The position numbers were made by a program, and so were the translations under genes. The notes beneath the pieces were generated by a model. That model was not told where the DNA came from and made no database searches. It was given only the letters and a program-made list of their open reading frames with translations. From positions 129,866 to 181,122 of the forward strand of contig DYGB01000001.1 in assembly GCA_020724905.1 (NCBI GenBank): a stretch of DNA of 51,257 bases. Direction: 5' to 3'. Source of the DNA: Candidatus Paceibacter sp. (GTDB lineage: Bacteria; Patescibacteriota; Minisyncoccia; UBA6257; JAGOQP01). Each line of letters starts with the position of its first letter. Within the stretch, counting starts at the first letter, position 1. Below, one piece after another: positions 9,350-17,659 of the stretch.

Positions 9350-11137
9350 TTAACTATACTCTATATATCGTTCATCATCATCAAGATCCCGCTCCCCACG
9401 AAACGAAATATGTTGTGGAGCTATCTCATAGAGAAACCGGGAAGGAAAATCATAGAACGAAAGGGAAAGATCTTTTCGTGCACGTGTCATAGCTACATAG
9501 AGTAATCGTCGTTCCTCTTCAAGGTCATCTCCTTTAAACAATGATCGTTCATGGGGTAATAGTCCCTCATTAACTCCAACAACATGTACGCCGTCAAACT
9601 CAAGACCTTTGGCAATATGAATCGTCATAAGATATATTCCTGCTTCCCCAGAGAAATGAGATTTCTTTCCTTTTGTATCAGACCCTGATTGTAGTGCATC
9701 AGATAATGTCGCTTGTTCTAAAAATGCTTCAAGAGAATCAAATTCAGATGCAAATCGAATTAATTCCTGAATGTTTTCAATTCTCTCATCAATATTTTCA
9801 TGGACACGAGCAACACGTTCTATATACGCCGTCTCTTTTAAAAAGACATTAATAGCATTCGCAGGAGAAGACCCGCTACACCGAGAGAATAGAGAGTTAT
9901 ACTCTTCCATCTGTTTTTTAGTAAAAAGACTCTCAACACGCCCTAAAGATACTACATCAGCAGGATTTGATACGACTCGTAAAAATGCCAATACATCCTT
10001 TACTTCTTTTCGATCATAGAAACTTAACGCCCCAAAGAGTTGATAGGAAACCCCGTAAGAACGAAGTACATGTTCAAGTGGACGTGATTGTGCATTTGTT
10101 CGAAATAGTATTCCAACACACTTCCCTTCTTCCATCTGCGCACGAGCAGCCTCAATAACTCCATCAGCTTCGCTGTAGGCATCGGGATATTCAACGACCT
10201 CTATTTTTTCTCCCTCATGATTATCAGTCCAAAGTACCTTCTTCTTTTGAAGAACATTTTTTTCAATCAGAGAGGAGGAGGCTTCAATGATACGCTGAGA
10301 AGAACGATAATTCTGTTCAAGCATAATAACCTGCGCCCCTTCCCACTCCTTTTCAAAAGAAAGGAAGGTTGTAAAATCAGCATGACGAAATCCATAAATA
10401 GATTGTGCATCATCCCCCACAACACTCACACTTCCTTTCTTTCCCACAAGAGCTCTAAGTAACACATACTGTGCTCGATTAATATCTTGATACTCATCAA
10501 CAAATACATGAGTAAAGCGATGTTGATATTCTTTTACAACAGCAGGGTGTGCTTCAAATAACAATAATGTTTTATAAATAAGATCATCAAAATCAAATGC
10601 ATTATTCTTCTTGAGTGTTGCCTCATACGCATGAAGGAGTGCTGCTTTTTCACCAAATTCTTCTTCATATTTCTCAGGATAAATAACAGTATTTTTAGCA
10701 CGAGCAAGAAGAGAAAGAAGCTGAGCTGGTTTTATAGCAAATGAACTGTCCTTGCAAACAGCCTTAGCAACTTTTAAAGAATCATCTCGATCATAGATAG
10801 AAAATCCAGAGGTGCGTCCCTGTTTCTGAGCAAATCGTCTCAACACAAATGCTCCAAACGAATGAAATGTTCCTGCGAATAGTTTTGATGCATCAATCTT
10901 CTGAGATGAAAGAATTTCTCCAATTCTTTTTTTCATCTCAGTTGCAGCTTTATTAGTAAACGTAAGAGCAAGCACAGATGACGGTTTTACGATTCCCTTC
11001 CCTATCATATAAGCAATTCGTGTGGTAAGGGTCTTTGTCTTCCCAGAACCAGCCCCTGCAACAATAAGAAGTGGCTTCTCATCTGCCTTCACTGCTTCTC
11101 TCTGTTTTATATTTAGTTGTTCTAACATCTCATCCAT
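9350..11137 (-). CDS. pcrA: UvrD/PcrA-type superfamily 1 DNA helicase
   Basis: This is an ATP-driven 3'-5' DNA helicase for repair and replication-conflict resolution. I chose the start MDEMLEQLN at 11137 rather than the upstream in-frame ATG at 11170, because the Q-motif LNIKQREAV then sits at the usual distance. Walker A is GAGSGKT at residues 28-34. The Walker B DEYQDIN, motif III VVGDDAQSIYGFR, the GLEFDGVHVVGV motif and the C-terminal VAMTRARKDL are all visible. At 595 residues it is shorter than typical PcrA/UvrD (above 700) and lacks the C-terminal tail that binds RNA polymerase in PcrA. It lies upstream of rsmA and downstream of the DksA-like gene, separated by a terminator. Confidence 0.93.
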   Translation of the reverse strand: MDEMLEQLNIKQREAVKADEKPLLIVAGAGSGKTKTLTTRIAYMIGKGIVKPSSVLALTFTNKAATEMKKRIGEILSSQKIDASKLFAGTFHSFGAFVLRRFAQKQGRTSGFSIYDRDDSLKVAKAVCKDSSFAIKPAQLLSLLARAKNTVIYPEKYEEEFGEKAALLHAYEATLKKNNAFDFDDLIYKTLLLFEAHPAVVKEYQHRFTHVFVDEYQDINRAQYVLLRALVGKKGSVSVVGDDAQSIYGFRHADFTTFLSFEKEWEGAQVIMLEQNYRSSQRIIEASSSLIEKNVLQKKKVLWTDNHEGEKIEVVEYPDAYSEADGVIEAARAQMEEGKCVGILFRTNAQSRPLEHVLRSYGVSYQLFGALSFYDRKEVKDVLAFLRVVSNPADVVSLGRVESLFTKKQMEEYNSLFSRCSGSSPANAINVFLKETAYIERVARVHENIDERIENIQELIRFASEFDSLEAFLEQATLSDALQSGSDTKGKKSHFSGEAGIYLMTIHIAKGLEFDGVHVVGVNEGLLPHERSLFKGDDLEEERRLLYVAMTRARKDLSLSFYDFPSRFLYEIAPQHISFRGERDLDDDERYIEYS

Positions 11138-11157
11138 ACATATCAACGATACAAAAT

Positions 11158-11187
11158 AAAAAGGGAGCACACAACGCCCCCCTTTTT
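11158..11187 (-). terminator. Intrinsic terminator after the DksA-like gene
   Basis: An AAAAAGGG / CCCTTTTT stem encloses a 14-base loop and is followed by a T-rich run on the minus strand. It lies between the DksA-like gene and the helicase gene, so it probably ends the short DksA-like transcript. Confidence 0.7.
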
Positions 11188-11206
11188 TATATCTCTATAG
11201 TATTAC

Positions 11207-11548
11207 TTATTCACTACGCTTCTCTTTTATGTGTTGTGGGTGAAAACGAAGTTTTGGATTCACATCAAGTGCTTCTTTTGGAATTTCTTCTCCTGTGTTT
11301 TCATCAACTCCATAGGTTCCATTTTCTATTTTTTCAAGTGCACGATCAATATCATCAAGACCTTCTCGAAGTATAGCTGCAGAAGATGTATTATTAATAT
11401 CTTCTCCAGCTTCTTGTGTTTCATCACTCTCACCAGGCTCATCACCAAAATCACTTGGCGTTTCAAGTTCTGCAATTTGTTTTACAAGCTCCTCTTTTTC
11501 TACAAGGAGTTTCTCTTTATATGTTTCAAGCTCTTGTTTGCTAAGCAT
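11207..11548 (-). CDS. DksA/TraR-family protein lacking the zinc cysteines
   Basis: This 113-residue protein has the DksA/TraR layout: an N-terminal coiled coil (residues about 4-30 and 55-80), an acidic turn, and the ENGTYGVDENTGEEIPKEAL block that in the family carries a CxxC zinc knuckle. Here the cysteines are replaced (VDENTG in place of the usual CxxCG) and the second CxxC is also gone (RFHPQH), so no zinc can be bound. DksA/TraR proteins enter the RNA polymerase secondary channel and modulate initiation. The coiled-coil tip (EDINNTSSAAI) is hard to align with the Asp-Ala tip of DksA. The gene is monocistronic, divergent from nagZ, and ends at an intrinsic terminator. Confidence 0.8.
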   Translation of the reverse strand: MLSKQELETYKEKLLVEKEELVKQIAELETPSDFGDEPGESDETQEAGEDINNTSSAAILREGLDDIDRALEKIENGTYGVDENTGEEIPKEALDVNPKLRFHPQHIKEKRSE

Positions 11549-11587
11549 AGATAGGTATATATAATACTTAATACCATCTCACCATAC

Positions 11588-12703
11588 ATGAAAAACCATT
11601 CAACAACAAGATATCTCTTTTTTCCATTCTTTATCATCCTTATACTTGCAGGTGTTCTCTTTTATACCTCCTTTAATACACCCTTACGCTCGCAGACAGC
11701 AACGATCTATACTCCACAAGAGGAACCATCTCTTTCACTTCAACATCTCCTTGGGCAATCGATAATGATTGGCATACAGGGTACAACACTTACAGAAGAA
11801 GAAAAAAACCTACTACGTACCTATGGAATTGGAGGGGTTATGTTGTTAGAAAAAAATATAGTATCAGAAGAACAACTTACCTCTCTTATATCTGATATAC
11901 AAGCAATCGCACAAAAAGAAAACATACCCCCTCTTTTTATCGCGATAGACCAAGAAGGAGGAGCTGTTTCACGTATCAAAACAGACCCTACATACGATAT
12001 ACCACAATCAAAGATCACCACACCAGATACCGCATACACTACTGCATACACACGAGGAACACACCTAAAGAAACTTGGCATCACGATGAATTTTTCCCCT
12101 GTTATCGATCCAATCACTATAGAAGAATCATTTCTTTGGGATCGTGTATTTCACACACCATTAGAAAAAAGAATATCGCTTGCAGTACAGATGATAAAGG
12201 GATACAAAGATGCACATATTACCCCTGTCCTTAAACATTTCCCAGGACACAATAATGAGTCACGTGATACTCACCAATACATTACTGATTCATTCCCACT
12301 TAAAACAGAATATACACAACACTTCTCATCCCTCTTTGCTCAAACATACGTACCAGCCGTTATGATAAGTCACACGACATCAGAAACAGATGAGCTCCCC
12401 GCAACACTTTCAAAAACAGCACTTTCATACCTCACTCATGAACTTCTCTATACAGGAATAACGGTGACAGATGATCTTGAAATGAATGCTCTTTCATTAT
12501 TCTCACCAAAAGAAAGAAGCTTAAAAGCCCTTCAAGCAGGAGTTGATATCCTTTTATTTTCTGGATATCAATATAATAGCGCTGTCCATGAAGATATCCT
12601 CTCCTATCTCGTATCAGAACTTTCTCTTCGTCCAGACCTCTCTTCATCATTACAATCGCGATATACAAAAATTACCTCCTACAAAGAAAAACACCTCCCT
12701 TAA
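11588..12703 (+). CDS. nagZ: Beta-N-acetylhexosaminidase NagZ-like, GH3 family
   Basis: This is a glycoside hydrolase family 3 enzyme of 371 residues, expected to release N-acetylglucosamine from peptidoglycan fragments. The family markers are DQEGG at residues 121-125, KHFPGH near 216 with its downstream histidine, and VTDDLEMNAL at 293-302, which holds the predicted nucleophile Asp. An N-terminal helix (FFIILILAGVLFYTS) suggests it is anchored to or exported across the membrane, unlike cytoplasmic NagZ of Proteobacteria. A linker then leads into the TIM barrel. The stop codon lies inside the loop of a strong bidirectional terminator shared with the convergent gene downstream. Confidence 0.9.
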   Translation: MKNHSTTRYLFFPFFIILILAGVLFYTSFNTPLRSQTATIYTPQEEPSLSLQHLLGQSIMIGIQGTTLTEEEKNLLRTYGIGGVMLLEKNIVSEEQLTSLISDIQAIAQKENIPPLFIAIDQEGGAVSRIKTDPTYDIPQSKITTPDTAYTTAYTRGTHLKKLGITMNFSPVIDPITIEESFLWDRVFHTPLEKRISLAVQMIKGYKDAHITPVLKHFPGHNNESRDTHQYITDSFPLKTEYTQHFSSLFAQTYVPAVMISHTTSETDELPATLSKTALSYLTHELLYTGITVTDDLEMNALSLFSPKERSLKALQAGVDILLFSGYQYNSAVHEDILSYLVSELSLRPDLSSSLQSRYTKITSYKEKHLP

Positions 12704-12716
12704 AGGAGGTGTTTTT
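12687..12716. terminator. Bidirectional terminator between nagZ and the 413-residue membrane protein gene
   Basis: A near-perfect stem ACACCTCC / GGAGGTGT is flanked by A and T runs on both sides. The nagZ stop codon (12701-12703) sits in its loop, and the convergent gene ends 19 bases further on, so both genes can use it. Confidence 0.85.
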
Positions 12717-12734
12717 TATACTCTTATATATTTC

Positions 12735-13976
12735 TTATTCTTCTGTTGAGGTTGACGTATCTCCACCTCCAATTTCTTCAATACCAGTTGGTGTTGGTTC
12801 AACAACTTGAGCTGAAATAGTACTTACATCTTGTGCGGAAAGTCTTTCTAGAATATCTACCATCTGTCTATATGATGTTGTAAAGACAAGGTGTCTTTCT
12901 CCACCTGAAGCAAAGAGTGCATATTCAAAGACGTACTGATTAGGAACAGAAAATGGGAAATATCGTACAGTAATTCCTTCGATAGGTGCCTCTTCAAACA
13001 CCGCATCTCCTCCACCTGAAACATCTTGAAGGAAGAATGATGCGATAGCATCTGTTGAGCTTTCAAGTGATGCCATAGCAAGTTTCACATCATCAGCAGA
13101 AGCATCTGCCTTTAATGTAAACACTGTACCAATCTTATTTCCTCCTGTCCTGTCTCCAAACACCCATGTAGTAAAGTCATCTTCAAGGTATGAAGAAAGT
13201 GTCCCTGCTACTGATGGAAAGTATGCTCCTAAAAACGCATCAGAAGAAACAAATAATCCATCATTAGTTTGGAATGAAATATCTTTTACCGCTCCAAAAA
13301 TAAGAGGGGTATCAGCTGTATCAGCAAGTGCTGTTTCAAATCCATCACGAGTTGTATTTTCAACAACAATCGCTTCTTGTTCATCAGGGCTTAGGATGAG
13401 AGAAGTGTGTATAAGAGGTTCTGGTGTTGGTGTTGGCTCTGGTGTTTCAAGCACTTCTTCACTAAATGGTGTTGATGTTGGCTCTGGTGTCTCTCCAACC
13501 GGAAGGCTTGGTTCAGGAAGTGTTGGTTCACCAGGAACGTCCTGTGAAGATAATGAAGTAACAAGATAGTAAACTCCAAACCCTACCGCTGCAGCAACAA
13601 TAATAATCCCAATAACAATAAGAATTGTTTTGAGTGGTGAACCCCCTTTCTGTGGTGGTTCTTCTTGCATATTACCTCCTGTAGCTGGGGGTGGTGTATC
13701 TCCTCCTCCAAAAAATTCCCCTGGAGAGAACTCTCCATCAGAAGGACTTGATGATCCAGATGCAAATGGATTCTGTTCTTGTTGACCTTGAGGTGAACCT
13801 GATCCAACTGCTTCCGAAGCACTAAAAACTTGTGACTGAGGTGCTCCTCCTCCCGACTGATTCATTGACTCAGTATCTGATTCCATACTACGTACCCCAA
13901 CCTGTTCATCAGGTGAAGGAGGTGGTGGTACACTTCCTCCTTGAGGTTGTGGATTAGTGTTGTATTGTTGATCCAT
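12735..13976 (-). CDS. Single-span membrane protein with disordered N-terminus, unknown
   Basis: This 413-residue protein has three parts. Residues 1-112 are low-complexity Pro/Gly/Ser/Gln and cytoplasmic. Residues about 117-140 form one membrane helix (LKTILIVIGIIIVAAAVGFG). The exterior part begins with a Pro/Thr/Glu-rich linker (about 150-195, with PTPTPEP-type runs) and ends in a folded alpha/beta domain (about 200-385). The C-terminal tail is again low-complexity. This build is common in CPR membrane proteins of unknown role and may present the outer domain at the cell surface. No enzymatic motif is visible and there is no operon partner: it converges on nagZ and diverges from polA. I do not recognise the outer domain. 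Confidence 0.75.
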   Translation of the reverse strand: MDQQYNTNPQPQGGSVPPPPSPDEQVGVRSMESDTESMNQSGGGAPQSQVFSASEAVGSGSPQGQQEQNPFASGSSSPSDGEFSPGEFFGGGDTPPPATGGNMQEEPPQKGGSPLKTILIVIGIIIVAAAVGFGVYYLVTSLSSQDVPGEPTLPEPSLPVGETPEPTSTPFSEEVLETPEPTPTPEPLIHTSLILSPDEQEAIVVENTTRDGFETALADTADTPLIFGAVKDISFQTNDGLFVSSDAFLGAYFPSVAGTLSSYLEDDFTTWVFGDRTGGNKIGTVFTLKADASADDVKLAMASLESSTDAIASFFLQDVSGGGDAVFEEAPIEGITVRYFPFSVPNQYVFEYALFASGGERHLVFTTSYRQMVDILERLSAQDVSTISAQVVEPTPTGIEEIGGGDTSTSTEE

Positions 13977-13991
13977 ACGAAAAATAACCTT

Positions 13992-14016
13992 TAATTACTT
14001 GTGTGTAATTAGTATA
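13992..14016 (-). promoter_or_regulatory. -10 box and palindrome upstream of the 413-residue membrane protein gene
   Basis: On the minus strand a TATACT box (14011-14016) is followed at once by the inverted repeat TAATTAC-N6-GTAATTA (13992-14011). The palindrome would lie at the transcription start, so it may be an operator or a 5' hairpin. Both the box and the repeat are visible; the role is an inference. Confidence 0.4.
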
Positions 14017-14068
14017 TCACATACATACAATTGAAAACAAAATACGAGCTCTATGATACACTATAGAT

Positions 14069-16396
14069 ATGAAGAAAAAGGACGAATTGCTTCTTATCGA
14101 TGCGCACTCATTGATCCATCGAGCATACCATGCGCTCCCTCCTCTAACCGATACAGCAGGCAATCCATCAGGAGCACTCTATGGAGTTGCATCGGTACTG
14201 ATAAAAATACTTTCAACAAAACAACCAACGCATGTTATTGCGTTATTTGATAGACCTGAGGAAACATTTCGAAAAAAACTCTATACAGAATATAAAGCTC
14301 ATAGAAAAAAAGCTGATGATGAACTTATTCACCAATTACAAGAAGCACCGCATCTTTTTGAAACATTTGGAATTACATGTATGAGTAAAGTAGGGTTTGA
14401 AGGAGATGACCTTATTGGAACATGTGTTTCACAATTTAAAAAAGATCATACTATCCGTATTCTTACCGGAGATCTTGATGCGCTTCAACTTGTTGAACCT
14501 GGAGTTGTGGTGGAAACATTTAAACGAGGAGTTGGAGATGTTGTAGTATACGATAGTAAAGCGGTAAAGGAGCGTTTCTCAATCACCCCAAAACAACTCC
14601 CTGATTATAAAGCGCTAGTAGGAGATAGCTCTGATAATATCCCAGGAATTCAAGGAATAGGACCAAAAACAGCAGCAAAAATACTTACTACCTATCAATC
14701 AATAGAAACTCTTATCAAAAAAAATCCAGAGGAATATAAAGATATTGTATCCCAAAAAGAACAACTTGTTCTTTCAAAAAAACTCGCAACAATAGATACC
14801 TCAGTAGATATACACATACCACAAGAAGATACTGCTCTTTCGTTTGATAAAGAACGAGTACATTCTTATTTTCAAGAAAAGAAATTTACCTCTCTTATTC
14901 CACGACTCGAAAGTGTACAAAAAGATACAACACCTTCTGAACCTATAACTCCTCAAAAGGGAATTCTGTATGAGAATGTATATATAACTCACTCCCTCAA
15001 AGAAGACATAAAAAAAGAACATACTATTCCTGATAATCCATTTGATATATCACTTGCTACACGACTTCTGGGGTATACAGACACCTCATACACAGTCCTA
15101 AGAGCAATATTCACCTCTTCATCTCATTCACATGAAGAGTTCCTTCAACAAGCATATAAAAAACTTTCACATACACTTGCACAACAAGGACTCGAATATG
15201 TATATAACGATATAGAACTCCCTATCGTTCCCATCATCGCTCACATGGAAGAGAAGGGAATGTGTGTTGATATAAAAAAACTCAAAACAGTAAAGAAAAA
15301 AATAAAAAAAGAAGTAACACTCCTTCATGAAAAGATCGATACTATTACAAACAGAACAATAAACCCAAATTCTCCAAAACAAGTAAAAGAATTTATCACC
15401 TCACAGTATGATATTCCACTCAAATCAACTGCAGCAGGTGCACTTGAAGCATATAGAAATGATATCCCTTTCATTAACACACTCCTTGAGTATAGAGAGG
15501 TATTTAAACTCTACACTACATACATACAAGGTATAGAAAAAGATATTCTAAATGAAAAAGTATTCCCTATTATTCATCAGATTGGAGCAGCAACAGGACG
15601 GTTCTCATATCAAAATCCAAACCTTCAAAATATTCCTCAAGAATCATCATGGTCACAAGAAATACGTAATATATTTATTCCTTCTCCTTCATATACATTT
15701 ATTTCTTTTGACTATTCTCAAATAGAACTTCGTGTTCTTGCATCAATAACAAAAGATCCTGGTCTTGTGAGTGCATTTAAAGAAGGAAAAGATATTCACA
15801 CACTCACTGCTCAGAAAATATTTAATACAGATACAATAGATCCTTCTATGAGACGTCTCGCAAAAACATTAAATTTTGGAATGGTATATGGAATGGGAGC
15901 ACGAGCATTTGCACAACAGAGTGGACTTTCAACAAAAGAAGCAAAACGATTTATAAAAACATACTTTAAAGAATTTTCTTCTATTAAATCCTGGCATGAA
16001 GAAATAATTAATACCGTACGTAAAGAACAAAAAGTTACCAACCCACATGGACGTATTCGGTTTCTTCCAGATATACACTCTCCTCAACAACATAGAGCTG
16101 CTGCAGCAGAGAGAGAAGCGATTAATATGCCTATACAAAGTATGGCAGCAGATATTATAAAAATAGCAATGAAACGAGTTAACGATGTTTTAAAAAAGAA
16201 GTATACAGATTCTGCTCGTATCGTACTTTCAGTACATGACGAACTTCTTCTAGAAGTTGATAAAAAAAATATAGATACAGGAAAAGAGAGTTCTATTATC
16301 AAAGATAGTATAGAGGCTATGTGTACTAACATGCCTCTTGATATACCACTCCATGTAGATGTGAAACTAGGAGACTCGTGGGGAGAGATGAGTTAA
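14069..16396 (+). CDS. polA: DNA polymerase I without functional proofreading domain
   Basis: This 775-residue family A polymerase has an N-terminal 5'-3' exonuclease/flap domain (LLLIDAHSLIHRAYHALPP at the start, DSSDNIPGIQGIGPKTAAKI near 188) and a complete C-terminal polymerase domain. The polymerase motifs are DYSQIELRVLAS (Asp near 548), the O-helix RRLAKTLNFGMVYGMG near 595 (Phe in the ddNTP-selecting position), and VHDELLLEV near 722. The middle region, about 290-390, is too short for a 3'-5' exonuclease domain and has no DxE motif, so proofreading is absent. A TACACT box lies 6 bases before the ATG. The gene converges on dnaN with a 2-base gap. Its role is Okazaki fragment processing and repair synthesis. 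Confidence 0.96.
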   Translation: MKKKDELLLIDAHSLIHRAYHALPPLTDTAGNPSGALYGVASVLIKILSTKQPTHVIALFDRPEETFRKKLYTEYKAHRKKADDELIHQLQEAPHLFETFGITCMSKVGFEGDDLIGTCVSQFKKDHTIRILTGDLDALQLVEPGVVVETFKRGVGDVVVYDSKAVKERFSITPKQLPDYKALVGDSSDNIPGIQGIGPKTAAKILTTYQSIETLIKKNPEEYKDIVSQKEQLVLSKKLATIDTSVDIHIPQEDTALSFDKERVHSYFQEKKFTSLIPRLESVQKDTTPSEPITPQKGILYENVYITHSLKEDIKKEHTIPDNPFDISLATRLLGYTDTSYTVLRAIFTSSSHSHEEFLQQAYKKLSHTLAQQGLEYVYNDIELPIVPIIAHMEEKGMCVDIKKLKTVKKKIKKEVTLLHEKIDTITNRTINPNSPKQVKEFITSQYDIPLKSTAAGALEAYRNDIPFINTLLEYREVFKLYTTYIQGIEKDILNEKVFPIIHQIGAATGRFSYQNPNLQNIPQESSWSQEIRNIFIPSPSYTFISFDYSQIELRVLASITKDPGLVSAFKEGKDIHTLTAQKIFNTDTIDPSMRRLAKTLNFGMVYGMGARAFAQQSGLSTKEAKRFIKTYFKEFSSIKSWHEEIINTVRKEQKVTNPHGRIRFLPDIHSPQQHRAAAAEREAINMPIQSMAADIIKIAMKRVNDVLKKKYTDSARIVLSVHDELLLEVDKKNIDTGKESSIIKDSIEAMCTNMPLDIPLHVDVKLGDSWGEMS

Positions 16397-16398
16397 AT

Positions 16399-17517
16399 CT
16401 ATCCTGATTTTATCGAGGTAATAACATACAGATATGTCTCATCTTGAGGAGATTGTATAAGACTTGGTTTTTGTTCACTATTAAATCCAAAAAACACCGT
16501 ATCAGAAGATACATGTTTTAAACCATCAAATAAGAATTTCCAGTTAAATGAAAGGGAAAGAGGTTTCCCTTCAACTTTTACCGTAAGAAGGTGTTCACTT
16601 TCACCAACCTCATGTGATGAAGAAAGAAGTTTCATATGCTTAAGATCTTCATCAATTTCTAACTTCACTTCATGAAGTCTATTTGAAAGAGAACTCACTA
16701 CTTTTAGTGCCGAAACAAATTCATCTTTGTTACACGTTACCTTTGTATCAAATTCTTTTGGTATAACAAGTTCATAATCAGGAAAGTTTCCTTCGATAAG
16801 GCGTGAGATAAGTGTTGTTGATTCTGTTTCAAATAAAACCTGACGCATATCACAATCAATACGAAGTGTACCTTTCTCATTAGAAAATATACGAACAACT
16901 TCTTGTACTGTTTTTAAAGGAATAATAAATGAATCATCATCTTGAAATGATGTATCTATTTTCTTTCCAATGTATTCTTTTTTTGCTAATCGAAAACTAT
17001 CAGTTGCAACAAACCGAAATGTAGAATGGAGCATGTGAAGAAGTACACCACTTAACTCAGGTCTAAAATCAGACATCTGAGACGCATTCATCACAGAAGA
17101 AAAACCATCAAGAAGTGTATTAATATCAAATACAACATGTTGTTTCTTTGATTCTTCGATAGAAGGGATAATAGGGAAATCATCAGGAGGTGTAGTTGCT
17201 ATCTTTGCAGTATAGTTGTCGGTATACACACGTAATACATTTCCTTCTTTTTCTAAATGTATTCTTTCAGATGAAACATTTTGAATAATTTGAAGAAATA
17301 CAGAGAACGGAATTGCAACTGATCCTTTTTCAAGAATCTTTGCAGGTATTCCATGTACTACCGCAATCTCAAGATCTGTTGCAGTGACATACACCTTATC
17401 ATCTCGAGCCTCAAGAAGAATATTTTTAAGAACAGGGAGTTGAGATGATTCCTTTTTAATACCAGAAAGTATAGAGAGACCTTCCTTTAAATTGTTTTTT
17501 AAAATAATAACATTCAT
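16399..17517 (-). CDS. dnaN: DNA polymerase III beta subunit (sliding clamp)
   Basis: The beta clamp encircles DNA and tethers the replicative polymerase. The 372-residue product has the usual three-domain clamp length, with recognisable segments such as LPVLKNILLEARDD early, DFRPELSGVLLHM in the middle and FLFDGLKHVSSDTVFFGFN near the end. It lies downstream of dnaA on the same strand, the classic dnaA-dnaN order, separated by a 142-bp gap that carries DnaA boxes. A TATAAT box is found 10 bases before the ATG with no Shine-Dalgarno sequence, so the message is probably leaderless. No recF follows; the gene instead converges on polA. Confidence 0.95.
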   Translation of the reverse strand: MNVIILKNNLKEGLSILSGIKKESSQLPVLKNILLEARDDKVYVTATDLEIAVVHGIPAKILEKGSVAIPFSVFLQIIQNVSSERIHLEKEGNVLRVYTDNYTAKIATTPPDDFPIIPSIEESKKQHVVFDINTLLDGFSSVMNASQMSDFRPELSGVLLHMLHSTFRFVATDSFRLAKKEYIGKKIDTSFQDDDSFIIPLKTVQEVVRIFSNEKGTLRIDCDMRQVLFETESTTLISRLIEGNFPDYELVIPKEFDTKVTCNKDEFVSALKVVSSLSNRLHEVKLEIDEDLKHMKLLSSSHEVGESEHLLTVKVEGKPLSLSFNWKFLFDGLKHVSSDTVFFGFNSEQKPSLIQSPQDETYLYVITSIKSG

Positions 17518-17563
17518 ATATATATATATTATAGCTTGTAGTAGTAGTTAGTGGTGTGTGTTA

Positions 17564-17625
17564 TGTGTATAACAGTGAAACAGGTCTATTTTATCGGCTC
17601 AATGCAGTGTTGGCGGTGTGGATAA
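17564..17625. promoter_or_regulatory. DnaA boxes in the dnaA-dnaN gap
   Basis: Two 9-base matches to the DnaA box (TTATNCACA on the minus strand) are visible: TGTGTATAA at 17564-17572 and the canonical TGTGGATAA at 17617-17625. The dnaA-dnaN gap is the usual oriC position in many bacteria, so this is one of two origin candidates in the window. No AT-rich unwinding element is obvious in the 142-bp gap other than the TA run next to dnaN. Confidence 0.65.
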
Positions 17626-17659
17626 AAGACTCACAACTCCTGAACGAGGAGTGGATGAA

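Noticed and set aside
17636-17652. Terminator after dnaA (ACTCCT/AGGAGT stem)
   Set aside because: The stem is only 6 bp and no T run follows on the minus strand.
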